From CAYSLU01 sp964431965 (GTDB taxonomy: Bacteria > Verrucomicrobiota > Kiritimatiellia > CAIKKV01 > CAYSLU01): a stretch of 16,555 nt of DNA. Both the position numbers and the translations under genes were made by a program. Positions 4,836-12,723 of this stretch are shown one piece after another. The notes under the pieces were generated by a model. It did not search any database. It was given only the letters and a program-made list of their open reading frames with translations, and had not been told where the DNA came from. The stretch spans positions 1-16,555 of the forward strand of contig CAYSLU010000105.1 of the NCBI GenBank assembly GCA_964431965.1, read 5' to 3'. Each line of letters opens with the position of its first letter. Position 1 is the stretch's first letter.

Positions 4836-7154
4836 ATGAAGAGGTCTGCGTGGTTCGGAACGATTCTGCTGGCGATCGGAGCGGGGTTTGCCGGCGCCGC
4901 GCCCGTGATGCTTGTTGAGACCGGCTCGGCGCGCTGCTGCGTGGTCGTCCAGCCGGAGAAGAGCTTCGCGGAACCGGACGCGTTCAACTGGGCGCCAAAA
5001 GCCACCTTCCTTCAATGGGCGGCGGCGGATCTGACGAACTATCTATCCCGGATGAGCGGCACCGCCGTGCCGCTCGGGCCCCAGCCGGTCGAGGGACTGA
5101 TCCCGATCTACGTCGGATGCGCGCCCCAGCCGCCGAAGGTGAAGGCCGGCACCCCGTATGGCGACGCCTACGTCATCGACGTGACCGCGAAGGGAATTGC
5201 CCTGCACGGCGAGTCGCGCCGCGCCGTGTGCTACGCCGCCGCCGACCTGCTGCACGGCCTGGGCGTGCGGTGGTACGGTCCGACCGAGATGGGCGAGGTC
5301 GTGCCCGCGCGCCAGACCATCGAGGTAGCGGTCGGCCGGACGGATGCCGCGCCCGACTACATCACCCGCCGCATCTGGAGCCGGCCGCCCGACGAGCTGC
5401 GCTGGATGTACCGGAATCGCCTGGGCGACGCGACCGTTCCGGCCGGTCATGCGACGCACGGCTACGGCGCCTTTCTGCCCGGGTGGAAGGACCGCACGAT
5501 CACCAACCATCCCGACTACTACGCGCGGGTAGACGGCAAGCCCTCGTACTTCCCCAACATGGCGAATCCCGAAGTCGTCCGCATCTACGCCAAGCGGGCG
5601 ATCGAGATCTTCCAGGAGGGCCCACGCGGTGGCGCCCAGGGGGGGAAGCAGGCCAGGGGCTTCATCACCATCTCGCCGGACGACGGCTACCTGCAGGACG
5701 AGCGCCCCGAAGTCGTGGCGATGAACAGCCCGGGCCGGGAGCCCATCCTGGGCATGCCATCCTTCTCTGACGCCTGGTTCGACTTCATCAGCCGGGTGTG
5801 CAAGGAGGTCGAGAAGCAGGCGCCGGGGCTGGACTTCAAGTTCGGGTCGCTAGCCTATATGAACTACCTCCTTCCGCCGAAGAAGGCGCCCGACGCCCAC
5901 ATCGTGCCCGTCATTGCCCCCATCGCGTTCAACCGCTACGTCAGCATGGGCACGCCCGGCGCGGTGTCATCGGAGATGCTCGAGCAAATTGTCCGAGGCT
6001 GGACCGAGATCTCTCCGCGCGTGGGAATGTATATGTACAACTTCAATCTCGCCGACATGGCCATGCCGTACAGCCGGCGGGTTCACTGGACGAAGGACTT
6101 GCCCAAGCTCCGCGCGATGGGCGTCCGCGACATGACCATCGAATCACACCCCAACTGGCACACGATGATGCCGGCGAACTACGTGGCCGCCCGCCTCATG
6201 TGGGATACGAAGGCCGACGTGAACGCCATGCTCGACGAGTTCTATGTCGGCTACTACGGCCCGGCCGCAGCCCCCATGCGCCGCTACGACACCACGGTCG
6301 AGAACGCCTACGAGACCACGAAGGTCTTCGCCGGCGCGACGTGGGGCATGCACAAGATCCTGACGCCCGAGGTGATGAAGCAACTCGAGCAGGCGCTTTC
6401 GGAAGCCGAAAAGGCAGCCAAGGGAAAGGGCATCTACGCGCAGCGCGTGGAGGTCGTCCACTTCAGCTTGAACTTCGCGAAGATCTGGTTCGCCGCGCGC
6501 GATGCGCTCAACCGCTACGACCTCGCCGAGGCCGAGAAGCAGGGCGCGGCGTTCATCGCGAACTACCAGGCGGGCTACGCCAAGTATCCGCTCTATTTCG
6601 GCAAGAACATAAGCTGGTCTCCCAACAGCGAGCGCTATTTCGAGCTGTTCCACAACCGCTGTTTCAAGGACGCAGGCCGGGTTGCCCGCGAAGGAACCGT
6701 CGTGTACCGCATCCCCGACGAGATGCCCACGCACCTCGAGGTCGTGGAGGGCAACGCCAAGCCATCGGGCGTGATCCCCGGCAAGGGAACGGCCGAATGG
6801 AAACCGATGAAGACCTTCTCCGCCACGCTCGATGAGCAGGGCCTGCCGCTGTTCCGCGGGGTGTTGTGGTACCGCCACGAGTTCGAACTGCCCGCGGACG
6901 CGCGCCAAGGGGCGGCCTACCGGCTCTGGTTCGGCGGCGTGGACAGCCGCATCCACGTCTGGCTCAACGGCCGCGATGTGGCCGAGAAGTTCGCCGGGAG
7001 TTACGCGCCCGCGGAGTTCGACATCACCGCCCCGCTCAAGCCGGGCGAGCGGAACGAACTCCTGATCTCCGTAGACAACACTTTCCCTAATGACATCGGC
7101 ACGGGCGGCATCATCCGGCCGGCCGTGATCTACGTGCCGAAGGCGAGTCCCTAG
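4836..7154 (+). CDS. Secreted DUF4838 protein, putative glycoside hydrolase-like, with C-terminal sugar-binding-like domain
   Basis: This 772-residue protein starts at ATG 4836, 7 bases after AGGAGG. A signal peptide (residues 1-21, KR then a hydrophobic core, cut near AGA-AP) implies export. Residues ~55-165 resemble the alpha/beta N-terminal domain found ahead of GH20/GH67-like barrels (IYVGC..., then GIALHGESRRAVCYAAADLLHGLG, then 'VRWYGPTEMGEVVP'). Residues ~175-480 form the DUF4838 region ('HGYGAFLPGWK', 'HPDYYARVDGK', 'ITISPDDGY', 'LMWDTKADVNAMLDEFYVGYYGPAA'). The stretch from ~490 is helical. Residues ~675-750 look like a GH2-type jelly-roll (WYRHEFELP, then 'IHVWLNGRDV', then 'FDITAPLKPGERNELLISVDN'). 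Members are common in PVC and Bacteroidetes carbohydrate loci, but I know of no settled activity. It heads the plus-strand cluster and faces the AraC gene. A 117-base gap follows, holding only a weak GC stem at 7190-7203 without a U-tract, so read-through into the operon is possible. Confidence 0.85.
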   Translation: MKRSAWFGTILLAIGAGFAGAAPVMLVETGSARCCVVVQPEKSFAEPDAFNWAPKATFLQWAAADLTNYLSRMSGTAVPLGPQPVEGLIPIYVGCAPQPPKVKAGTPYGDAYVIDVTAKGIALHGESRRAVCYAAADLLHGLGVRWYGPTEMGEVVPARQTIEVAVGRTDAAPDYITRRIWSRPPDELRWMYRNRLGDATVPAGHATHGYGAFLPGWKDRTITNHPDYYARVDGKPSYFPNMANPEVVRIYAKRAIEIFQEGPRGGAQGGKQARGFITISPDDGYLQDERPEVVAMNSPGREPILGMPSFSDAWFDFISRVCKEVEKQAPGLDFKFGSLAYMNYLLPPKKAPDAHIVPVIAPIAFNRYVSMGTPGAVSSEMLEQIVRGWTEISPRVGMYMYNFNLADMAMPYSRRVHWTKDLPKLRAMGVRDMTIESHPNWHTMMPANYVAARLMWDTKADVNAMLDEFYVGYYGPAAAPMRRYDTTVENAYETTKVFAGATWGMHKILTPEVMKQLEQALSEAEKAAKGKGIYAQRVEVVHFSLNFAKIWFAARDALNRYDLAEAEKQGAAFIANYQAGYAKYPLYFGKNISWSPNSERYFELFHNRCFKDAGRVAREGTVVYRIPDEMPTHLEVVEGNAKPSGVIPGKGTAEWKPMKTFSATLDEQGLPLFRGVLWYRHEFELPADARQGAAYRLWFGGVDSRIHVWLNGRDVAEKFAGSYAPAEFDITAPLKPGERNELLISVDNTFPNDIGTGGIIRPAVIYVPKASP

Positions 7155-7271
7155 TCGGCCGGATCCACGTCAGACGAGTCCTGGCCTCACGGGGCCATCC
7201 CCGGGCCGCGACTCGGGCCGGCCCAAGGCATGGCGCTCTGGTTGGCGAGAGACGACACAAGAAGGAGGAAC

Positions 7272-8087
7272 ATGAAGACACACGAGTTGTCGGGGGCTCC
7301 GGTCAGAGGGCTGCGCGTCTTCACCTGCGGCCACAGCTTTCACGTCTGGGTGGCCGGCATACTGGCCGACATGGCCAAGGGAGCCGGCATCGCCGATCAT
7401 CACGTGGCCGGCACGTCGTCGATCGGCGGATCGCGCGCCATCCAGCACTGGGATGTGCCGGATGAGCAGAACGAAGCGAAGAAGGCCCTGCGCGCCGGGG
7501 TCGTCGATGTGCTGACGCTCTCATGCATGACACAAGCCGACGAGGGCATCCGCGCGTTCGCCAGGTTCGCGTTCGAGCACAATCCCAACGTTCGGGTGCT
7601 GGTGCAGGAACTCTGGCTGCCCGAAGATCGCTTTCCGTTCGACCCGAAGATCCGAGTGCCAAAGACGCCGGAGCAATACGATCGCACGACGATGGCCGAC
7701 CTGAAGGCGCCGCACGCGGCGTATTTCAGGATGATGGAAGACCACGCGCGCGCGCTGAACGCGGAGATCGGCAAGCAGACGGTGTTCGTCGTGCCCGACG
7801 CCGCGGCCGCCATGGCCCTGCGCGAGCGCATCATCGCTGGCACGGCGCCCGGCCTGGAGCGGCAGTCCGAGCTGTTCACCGATAGCTGGGGCCATCCGAC
7901 TCCCCCGCTCCAGGCCCTCGCAGGCTACTGCTGGTTCTCGGCGATCTACCGCATCAGCCCGGTCGGCCTGCCGCAGCCCGCCGTCATCGCGGGCAACCCG
8001 AGGTGGGACGATGCACTCAACCGGCTGCTGCAGGAGCTGGCCTGGAAGGCCGTTTCGCAGCACCCCATGGCCGGAGTGCGTCGTTGA
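7272..8087 (+). CDS. SGNH/GDSL-like hydrolase, cytoplasmic
   Basis: This 271-residue protein has no signal peptide. Its N-terminus, LRVFTCGHSFHVWV, places Ser22 after the first strand in a GHS context, like block I of SGNH hydrolases (usually GDS). Near the C-terminus DSWGHP puts Asp204 and His208 in the D-x-x-(x)-H arrangement of block V, followed by PPLQALAGYCWFSAIYR. A 'SIGGSRAIQHW' loop and the 'VDVLTLSCMT' strand could supply the oxyanion block. These enzymes deacetylate or de-esterify sugars and lipids; an O-acetyl or O-acyl substrate on a glycan would fit the neighbourhood (inference). ATG 7272 is chosen because GGAGG at 7264-7268 precedes it, although at a tight 3-base spacing. The in-frame ATG at 7230 only adds an atypical Arg-rich 14-residue tail. 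Translation appears coupled to the next gene through a TTGA overlap. Confidence 0.7.
   Translation: MKTHELSGAPVRGLRVFTCGHSFHVWVAGILADMAKGAGIADHHVAGTSSIGGSRAIQHWDVPDEQNEAKKALRAGVVDVLTLSCMTQADEGIRAFARFAFEHNPNVRVLVQELWLPEDRFPFDPKIRVPKTPEQYDRTTMADLKAPHAAYFRMMEDHARALNAEIGKQTVFVVPDAAAAMALRERIIAGTAPGLERQSELFTDSWGHPTPPLQALAGYCWFSAIYRISPVGLPQPAVIAGNPRWDDALNRLLQELAWKAVSQHPMAGVRR
8073..8076 (+). promoter_or_regulatory. Ribosome-binding site that fixes a TTG start
   Basis: GGAG at 8073-8076 lies 7 bases before TTG 8084. That TTG overlaps the upstream TGA as TTGA, the alternate-start form of the common ATGA coupling. The in-frame ATG at 8003 would instead create an 84-base overlap with the SGNH gene and lacks a better site. 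Confidence 0.6.
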
Positions 8088-10045
8088 CTCTCGACCTCAA
8101 AGGCAGGATCGCCGTCCGGTGCCGGGTGCGTCAGGCTCCGATCCCCAAGACGCGCGACCCGTTCATCAACACGCATCTGCTCTCCATCGGGCCCGACGCC
8201 GACGGGCGCGAGCGGTTCTGGACGTCGAGCTGCAATATGGTGCAGGGGACCACGTGCGTGATCGTCAACGAGGACGGCGCGCACCGGACGTTCCTGCCGT
8301 GGGTTCCGAACTGGAGCTTCTACGGCGCGGTTCAGGAGGATGCCGACACGCTCTGGCTCTGCACGCGGATGAGCCATGTCTTGCGCTTCTCGATCCGCAG
8401 CGGCCGGTTCGAGCGGTTCGAGACCGGCGGGCCCACGGCCCACGTCGGGCAGGGCATGGTGTTCGATCGGGCGACTGGGAAGCTCCTCCTGGCTGGACGC
8501 GCCGCGATGCGCTCCGTCGCCGTCTCGTTCGACACGCGCCGGAAGCGACTCGTGAAATTGCATGACGACGTAGCGAGCGAGAACGCCATGTGCTATTCCT
8601 TCCCAAACGGAGACGGCACCTGGTCCATCGTCATGGCCACTCCGGGCCAGTCCTTGCTGCGATGGGATCCCAAGCGCGAGACGCTCCGGAGCCTGGCCCT
8701 GAGCGAATCCAGCCTTCTACACGCCCCCCTGGCCTCACGACTGATCGCCGACGAGAAAGGACGCCGCTACATTCCCGAGCGCGGCTGGTTCAACCCGCGG
8801 TCGTGGCGTCTCGAACGCAGCGGGCCACGCCCGGCGAAGGAAATGACCTGGTTCGCCCGCCGGGGCGCCGTCGCCTACGGCGCCGAGGACCACGAAGGCT
8901 CCATCGCCATCCACGCATGGGACATGCGCTCCGGCGCCCTGAGCCATCGCTGCGACGTATCCGACGCGCAAGTCCACAGCTGCGCGCTCAGCCGGTCCGG
9001 CAAGATCGTGGTGGTAAACGTGTACGGGGTGTTCCATCGCTTCGACTCGACCACCGGCGCGCTGGAGCTCTCGCGGCCGCTCGCCACGGATGCCGTCAGC
9101 CACGTCGACTGCCTCTGTCGGATCGACCGGGACCGGCTCCTGGGAACCCCGTTTATCACGCAGCGCTTCTGGGAACTGAACCTGAGGACCGGGGCCGGAC
9201 GTGACTGCGGCCGCGCGGCGCCCGGGTGGGGCGAGGTGGCGCAGACGTGGAAGATCGGGGGCATGGTGTACATGGCTGCGTATATCGGCGGCGAGCTGAC
9301 CGAATACGATCCGTCGAAGGATCCCCGCTTCCCGGAGAACCCGCGCGTCGTCGCCAAGCCGCCGCGTGGCCAGCGCCCAATTGCTGCGGCTGACGATGGC
9401 CGCCTCATCTTCTACGCCTGCACCCGGCCATATCCGGATCTCGGATCGGTGCTGACGCGATACGACACCCAGACCGGCGCGGCGACGTTCGCTGAGGACC
9501 CACTCCCCGACCAGAAGATCTGCGGCCTCGCCTTCATCCGGAAGGCGAACGCCCTGCTCTGCGGCACCTCCATGCACGCGGATATGAACAGCGGCCGCCC
9601 CGCCTCCGATCGCTGCTACCTGGCGCGCATCGCCGCGGACACGCTCCGCGTGGAGGCGCGCGCCCTGGCTCCGAAGGGCACGGATGCCGTGGAGGTGATC
9701 GGACCGCTTGGGCGTGGTCGCTGGCTGTGCACGTTTGCCGGCCCTCAGGGAACGACCTGGTCAGCAGTCGATCCGCGCGCACTCAAGACGCCTTCGTCCG
9801 ACGATCTCCACCCCCTGCCCCAAGGGGGCCGCCGCATCCAGAGCGCCGGCAAACCCGGCCTGTTCATCCTCCGCGTCGCCGATCGCATCGAGCTCTGGGA
9901 CATGCGGCGGCCACGCCGCGTGAAGACACTGGTGAAGGGAATCGACGGCGACGTCTTCTTTGTCGGCAACGTGTTCGTGCAGGGCGACTCGGTCTTCCTC
10001 GTCACGCCGTGGGAGATCGTCGTTCTGGAGGACGTGTTGCGATGA
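8084..10045 (+). CDS. Cytoplasmic repetitive protein, probable beta-propeller, function unknown
   Basis: This protein of about 653 residues starts at TTG 8084. It has no signal peptide and no membrane segment. It is built from many 40-60-residue blocks, each with a short strand pair and a turn such as 'DADTLWLCTRMSHVLRFSIRS', 'GDGTWSIVMATPGQSLLRWDP', 'SRSGKIVVVNVYGVFHRFDS' and 'DRIELWDMRRP'. The recurring pattern 'dG..w......l.rwD...' is that of WD40/Kelch/SMP-30-like beta-propellers. I count at least eight such units by eye, so one large or two smaller propellers are possible. I see no catalytic motif. It could be a scaffold, a lactonase-like enzyme or a sensor. It lies between the SGNH-like hydrolase (TTGA overlap) and the GH42-like gene (ATGA overlap), so it is surely made together with them. 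The fold call is moderate; no function is claimed. Confidence 0.6.
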   Translation: MTLDLKGRIAVRCRVRQAPIPKTRDPFINTHLLSIGPDADGRERFWTSSCNMVQGTTCVIVNEDGAHRTFLPWVPNWSFYGAVQEDADTLWLCTRMSHVLRFSIRSGRFERFETGGPTAHVGQGMVFDRATGKLLLAGRAAMRSVAVSFDTRRKRLVKLHDDVASENAMCYSFPNGDGTWSIVMATPGQSLLRWDPKRETLRSLALSESSLLHAPLASRLIADEKGRRYIPERGWFNPRSWRLERSGPRPAKEMTWFARRGAVAYGAEDHEGSIAIHAWDMRSGALSHRCDVSDAQVHSCALSRSGKIVVVNVYGVFHRFDSTTGALELSRPLATDAVSHVDCLCRIDRDRLLGTPFITQRFWELNLRTGAGRDCGRAAPGWGEVAQTWKIGGMVYMAAYIGGELTEYDPSKDPRFPENPRVVAKPPRGQRPIAAADDGRLIFYACTRPYPDLGSVLTRYDTQTGAATFAEDPLPDQKICGLAFIRKANALLCGTSMHADMNSGRPASDRCYLARIAADTLRVEARALAPKGTDAVEVIGPLGRGRWLCTFAGPQGTTWSAVDPRALKTPSSDDLHPLPQGGRRIQSAGKPGLFILRVADRIELWDMRRPRRVKTLVKGIDGDVFFVGNVFVQGDSVFLVTPWEIVVLEDVLR

Positions 10046-12708
10046 ACGACCGCGATGCTCGCAGACGGGGCGTACTTGGAATCGCGCTGGTGCTGGGCCT
10101 CTGTGGCGGCTTTGCGCTCCACGCGGAAAGCGCGAAGCTTCCGGACGGCTTTGTCCCGTTCGAGGTCCGGTTCCGTATCGTGGCCACCAATACCGCCAGG
10201 CTCTCCGCCCGCGAGCGGACCAGCATGGCCGTTCCAGGCGGCAGCCGCATGTTGGCGCTCGGCAGCGAGTGGTCGTCGGCCTTGGTCTTCGACGGCGCCT
10301 TTGCATCCACCGTGGCGGATTCCTTTCCCAACAACGAGATCGGTCCTGAATACCCCCTGATCACCCGCGTCCGGATGTCGCCCGCGCGAACGAACGCCAT
10401 CGTGGAACTGGGTATCCGCTGGTTCACGGCCGACACGCTTCCGAAGCCCGGACAGGCGCGACTCCCCGCCGACGACCCGGGCGGTCCGGCCGGCCAGCCC
10501 GCGGCCGAGCGTCCCCCGGACCAGGTGCTGCGGCTGGACCTGATGGGCGATGGATTCATGTTCATGGTCGGCCCCGCGGAGAACGGCAGGCCGCTGATCC
10601 AGACTGCGGCCGAGTACAACCGGCGCTACTGGCCCGCGTTCCAGGCGTCGGAAGTGCCCCCCGACCAGCGGCCGCGCCAGTTCCCCATCGTGGATCACTT
10701 CTCCTCCATCGACGATGACCGGACCACCTGGCGCGAGGCCGTCGAGAACATGGCGCGCATGGGCATCACCGTGCTCGGCCTCGGGCACAAGCCCATCCCC
10801 GAACGGCGGGCGCTCACCGTGGCCAGCGGACTTCGCGGCACCTCGGACGGCGACCACGCGCCGCCCGGCGGATACTTCGACTATAAGCCGGGCATCACGG
10901 ACGAGGTGATCAAGCAATGGGCCATGGAAAAGCGCGAAGCCCAGATGAAGGGCGGGTTCGCGCCTGGGGACTTGACCCTCTTCGCCATGGCGGACGAACC
11001 GGCGTGGGCGTACCCGAAGCAGTTCAAGGCGCTGACCGACAACGCAGAGGCGCTCGCGCGCTTTCACGACTACCTCAAGGCCCAGGGGCTCAGCCTCGCG
11101 GACATCGGTCTCGAGCGCTGGGACGACGTGCGCCCGATCGGCCGCAGCCGGGCGCGCGACCTGCCCTCCCGGCGGCTGTTCTACTGGAGCATGCGGTTCT
11201 TCGCGTGGGATTCCACCCGCCACTTCGCCCGCAGCACGCGCGCATTGGAGGAGGCGTTCTATCCGGGCTTGCCGGTCTTTGTGAACTGGGCCACCCACAG
11301 CGGCCGGTTCTACATCCCCGGCGGCTTCGGCAACAACGCGGACAAGGCCAGCCCCGACGCCGCACAAGGATGCCACGACTGGCTGGAGTTCGGCCGCATG
11401 CGCGGATGCACCATGCTTTGGATCGAAGACTGGTTCGGCGACTCGCGCGCCTGGCAGTGGTCGTTCTACTGCTCGAAGCTCAACAGCGCGGCGCGAAAGG
11501 GCGGAGTCCAGTTCGGCGGCTTCATTATCCCGCGAACGTGCGGAACGCGGGAAGACGGGATTCTCCAGCGCATCCTGACGATCGCGGGAAGTGGTGGCAA
11601 GGCGATCCGATACTTCACCTTCGGGCCGGAGTACAACTTCCCGGCGAACTGCTATTCGGAGAAGAGCGCTCAGCTCGTGCCCAGGATGGCCGAGGCCCAC
11701 CGCATGATCGGAGCGGCCGAGGAGTTGCTCTGGCCGGGCCGACGCCCGCAGGCGCAGGTCGCCTTCGTGTCCCCGCGCAGCGCGCTCGTCTGGGATGCGA
11801 TGGACACCACCAACGCCCCGATCCGCGACGCCGGGAATTCGCAGATCGACACCAAGACGGTGGACTACATGTCCGAGATCTACTGCCTGTACCTGGCGCT
11901 TCAGCATGCGAACGTCCCGGTCGACTGGGTCGAGGAGGACGATCTCTCGCCGGCCGGCCTCGCCGGCTACCGCGTCGTCTACCTCACCGAGCCCGACCTC
12001 CCGGCCGAAAACGCGCGCGGCCTCGCCGAGTGGGTCAGGGCCGGCGGCACGCTGGCGACCGTCGCCGGAGCCGGCTCGGGCGACCGATACGGCCAGCCGT
12101 GCCGGGTGCTGAGCGACCTCACCGGCATTGTGGAGGCGCACCGCCCCCGGCTCTTGATTGAGAAGACTCGCGACCTGCCGACGGCGGCCGAGGGAACAGG
12201 CGACCGCGGCAGCTTCGCGGCAGCGGGCATCGTCGGCCAACTCTCCGGAACCGGATTCGTGGTCCGCGCAACCTTCTCGAACGGCGCGCCGGCCATCGTC
12301 GAGCGGGCCTGCGGGGCCGGCCGCGTCCTCCACTTCGCCTGGATGCCCGGCATGTCCTACCTGAACTCCTCGCGCGAGGCCCTGGACGGGCTGCCGGTCG
12401 GCTTCTCGAAGTCCATTCGCGCCTGGATCGCCGAGCCCCTCGCGCTCGCCGATACCCGGTCGCCGGTCACAGCGAGCATTCCCATGGTCGAGACGCCGCT
12501 GCTCCTCTCGGACAAAGGGGCGGCTATCACCCTGCTCAACTGGACGGGCGCCCGGCAGGAAGCCGTGACCCTGACCGTTCGCCTCCCGTTCGCACCCGCT
12601 AGGGCGAAGGCGGTGAAGGCCGGCGATCTGGCGCTCAGCCGGACGGAGCAGGGCGTCTCGTTCACGCTCCCGCTCGGAGCCGCGGATATCGTGATGCTGT
12701 GGCCGTGA
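10042..12708 (+). CDS. Secreted GH42/GH-A-like glycoside hydrolase with GATase-like domain
   Basis: This 888-residue protein starts at ATG 10042 (ATGA overlap; GGAGGA at 10027-10032). A signal peptide is clear: ARRRG, then a hydrophobic core VLGIALVLGLCGGFAL, with cleavage near residue 28 (HA-ES). After an N-terminal beta region (~35-190) comes a TIM-barrel-like stretch (~210-560). There 'LTLFAMADEPAWAY' carries Asp318-Glu319 and 'TMLWIEDWFGD' carries Glu462-Asp463, at the positions where clan GH-A enzymes keep the acid/base and the nucleophile. Residues ~572-692 resemble the GATase-like (trimerisation) domain of GH42 beta-galactosidases ('AQVAFVSPRSALVWD', 'VPVDWVEEDDLS', 'YRVVYLTEPDLPAENARGLAEWVRAGGTLATVAGAGSGD'). 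The last ~150 residues form a beta-domain. The acid/base context is DEP rather than the GH42 Asn-Glu, so substrate and subfamily are unsure. A glycan-cleaving role outside the cytoplasm is likely. Confidence 0.7.
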   Translation: MNDRDARRRGVLGIALVLGLCGGFALHAESAKLPDGFVPFEVRFRIVATNTARLSARERTSMAVPGGSRMLALGSEWSSALVFDGAFASTVADSFPNNEIGPEYPLITRVRMSPARTNAIVELGIRWFTADTLPKPGQARLPADDPGGPAGQPAAERPPDQVLRLDLMGDGFMFMVGPAENGRPLIQTAAEYNRRYWPAFQASEVPPDQRPRQFPIVDHFSSIDDDRTTWREAVENMARMGITVLGLGHKPIPERRALTVASGLRGTSDGDHAPPGGYFDYKPGITDEVIKQWAMEKREAQMKGGFAPGDLTLFAMADEPAWAYPKQFKALTDNAEALARFHDYLKAQGLSLADIGLERWDDVRPIGRSRARDLPSRRLFYWSMRFFAWDSTRHFARSTRALEEAFYPGLPVFVNWATHSGRFYIPGGFGNNADKASPDAAQGCHDWLEFGRMRGCTMLWIEDWFGDSRAWQWSFYCSKLNSAARKGGVQFGGFIIPRTCGTREDGILQRILTIAGSGGKAIRYFTFGPEYNFPANCYSEKSAQLVPRMAEAHRMIGAAEELLWPGRRPQAQVAFVSPRSALVWDAMDTTNAPIRDAGNSQIDTKTVDYMSEIYCLYLALQHANVPVDWVEEDDLSPAGLAGYRVVYLTEPDLPAENARGLAEWVRAGGTLATVAGAGSGDRYGQPCRVLSDLTGIVEAHRPRLLIEKTRDLPTAAEGTGDRGSFAAAGIVGQLSGTGFVVRATFSNGAPAIVERACGAGRVLHFAWMPGMSYLNSSREALDGLPVGFSKSIRAWIAEPLALADTRSPVTASIPMVETPLLLSDKGAAITLLNWTGARQEAVTLTVRLPFAPARAKAVKAGDLALSRTEQGVSFTLPLGAADIVMLWP

Positions 12709-12723
12709 CAAGGAGACAACCCG

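Noticed and set aside
7190..7203. CGGGG-CCAT-CCCCG hairpin between the DUF4838 and SGNH genes as a terminator
   Set aside because: The stem is only 5 bp and no U-tract follows; in DNA of this GC content such stems are common by chance.
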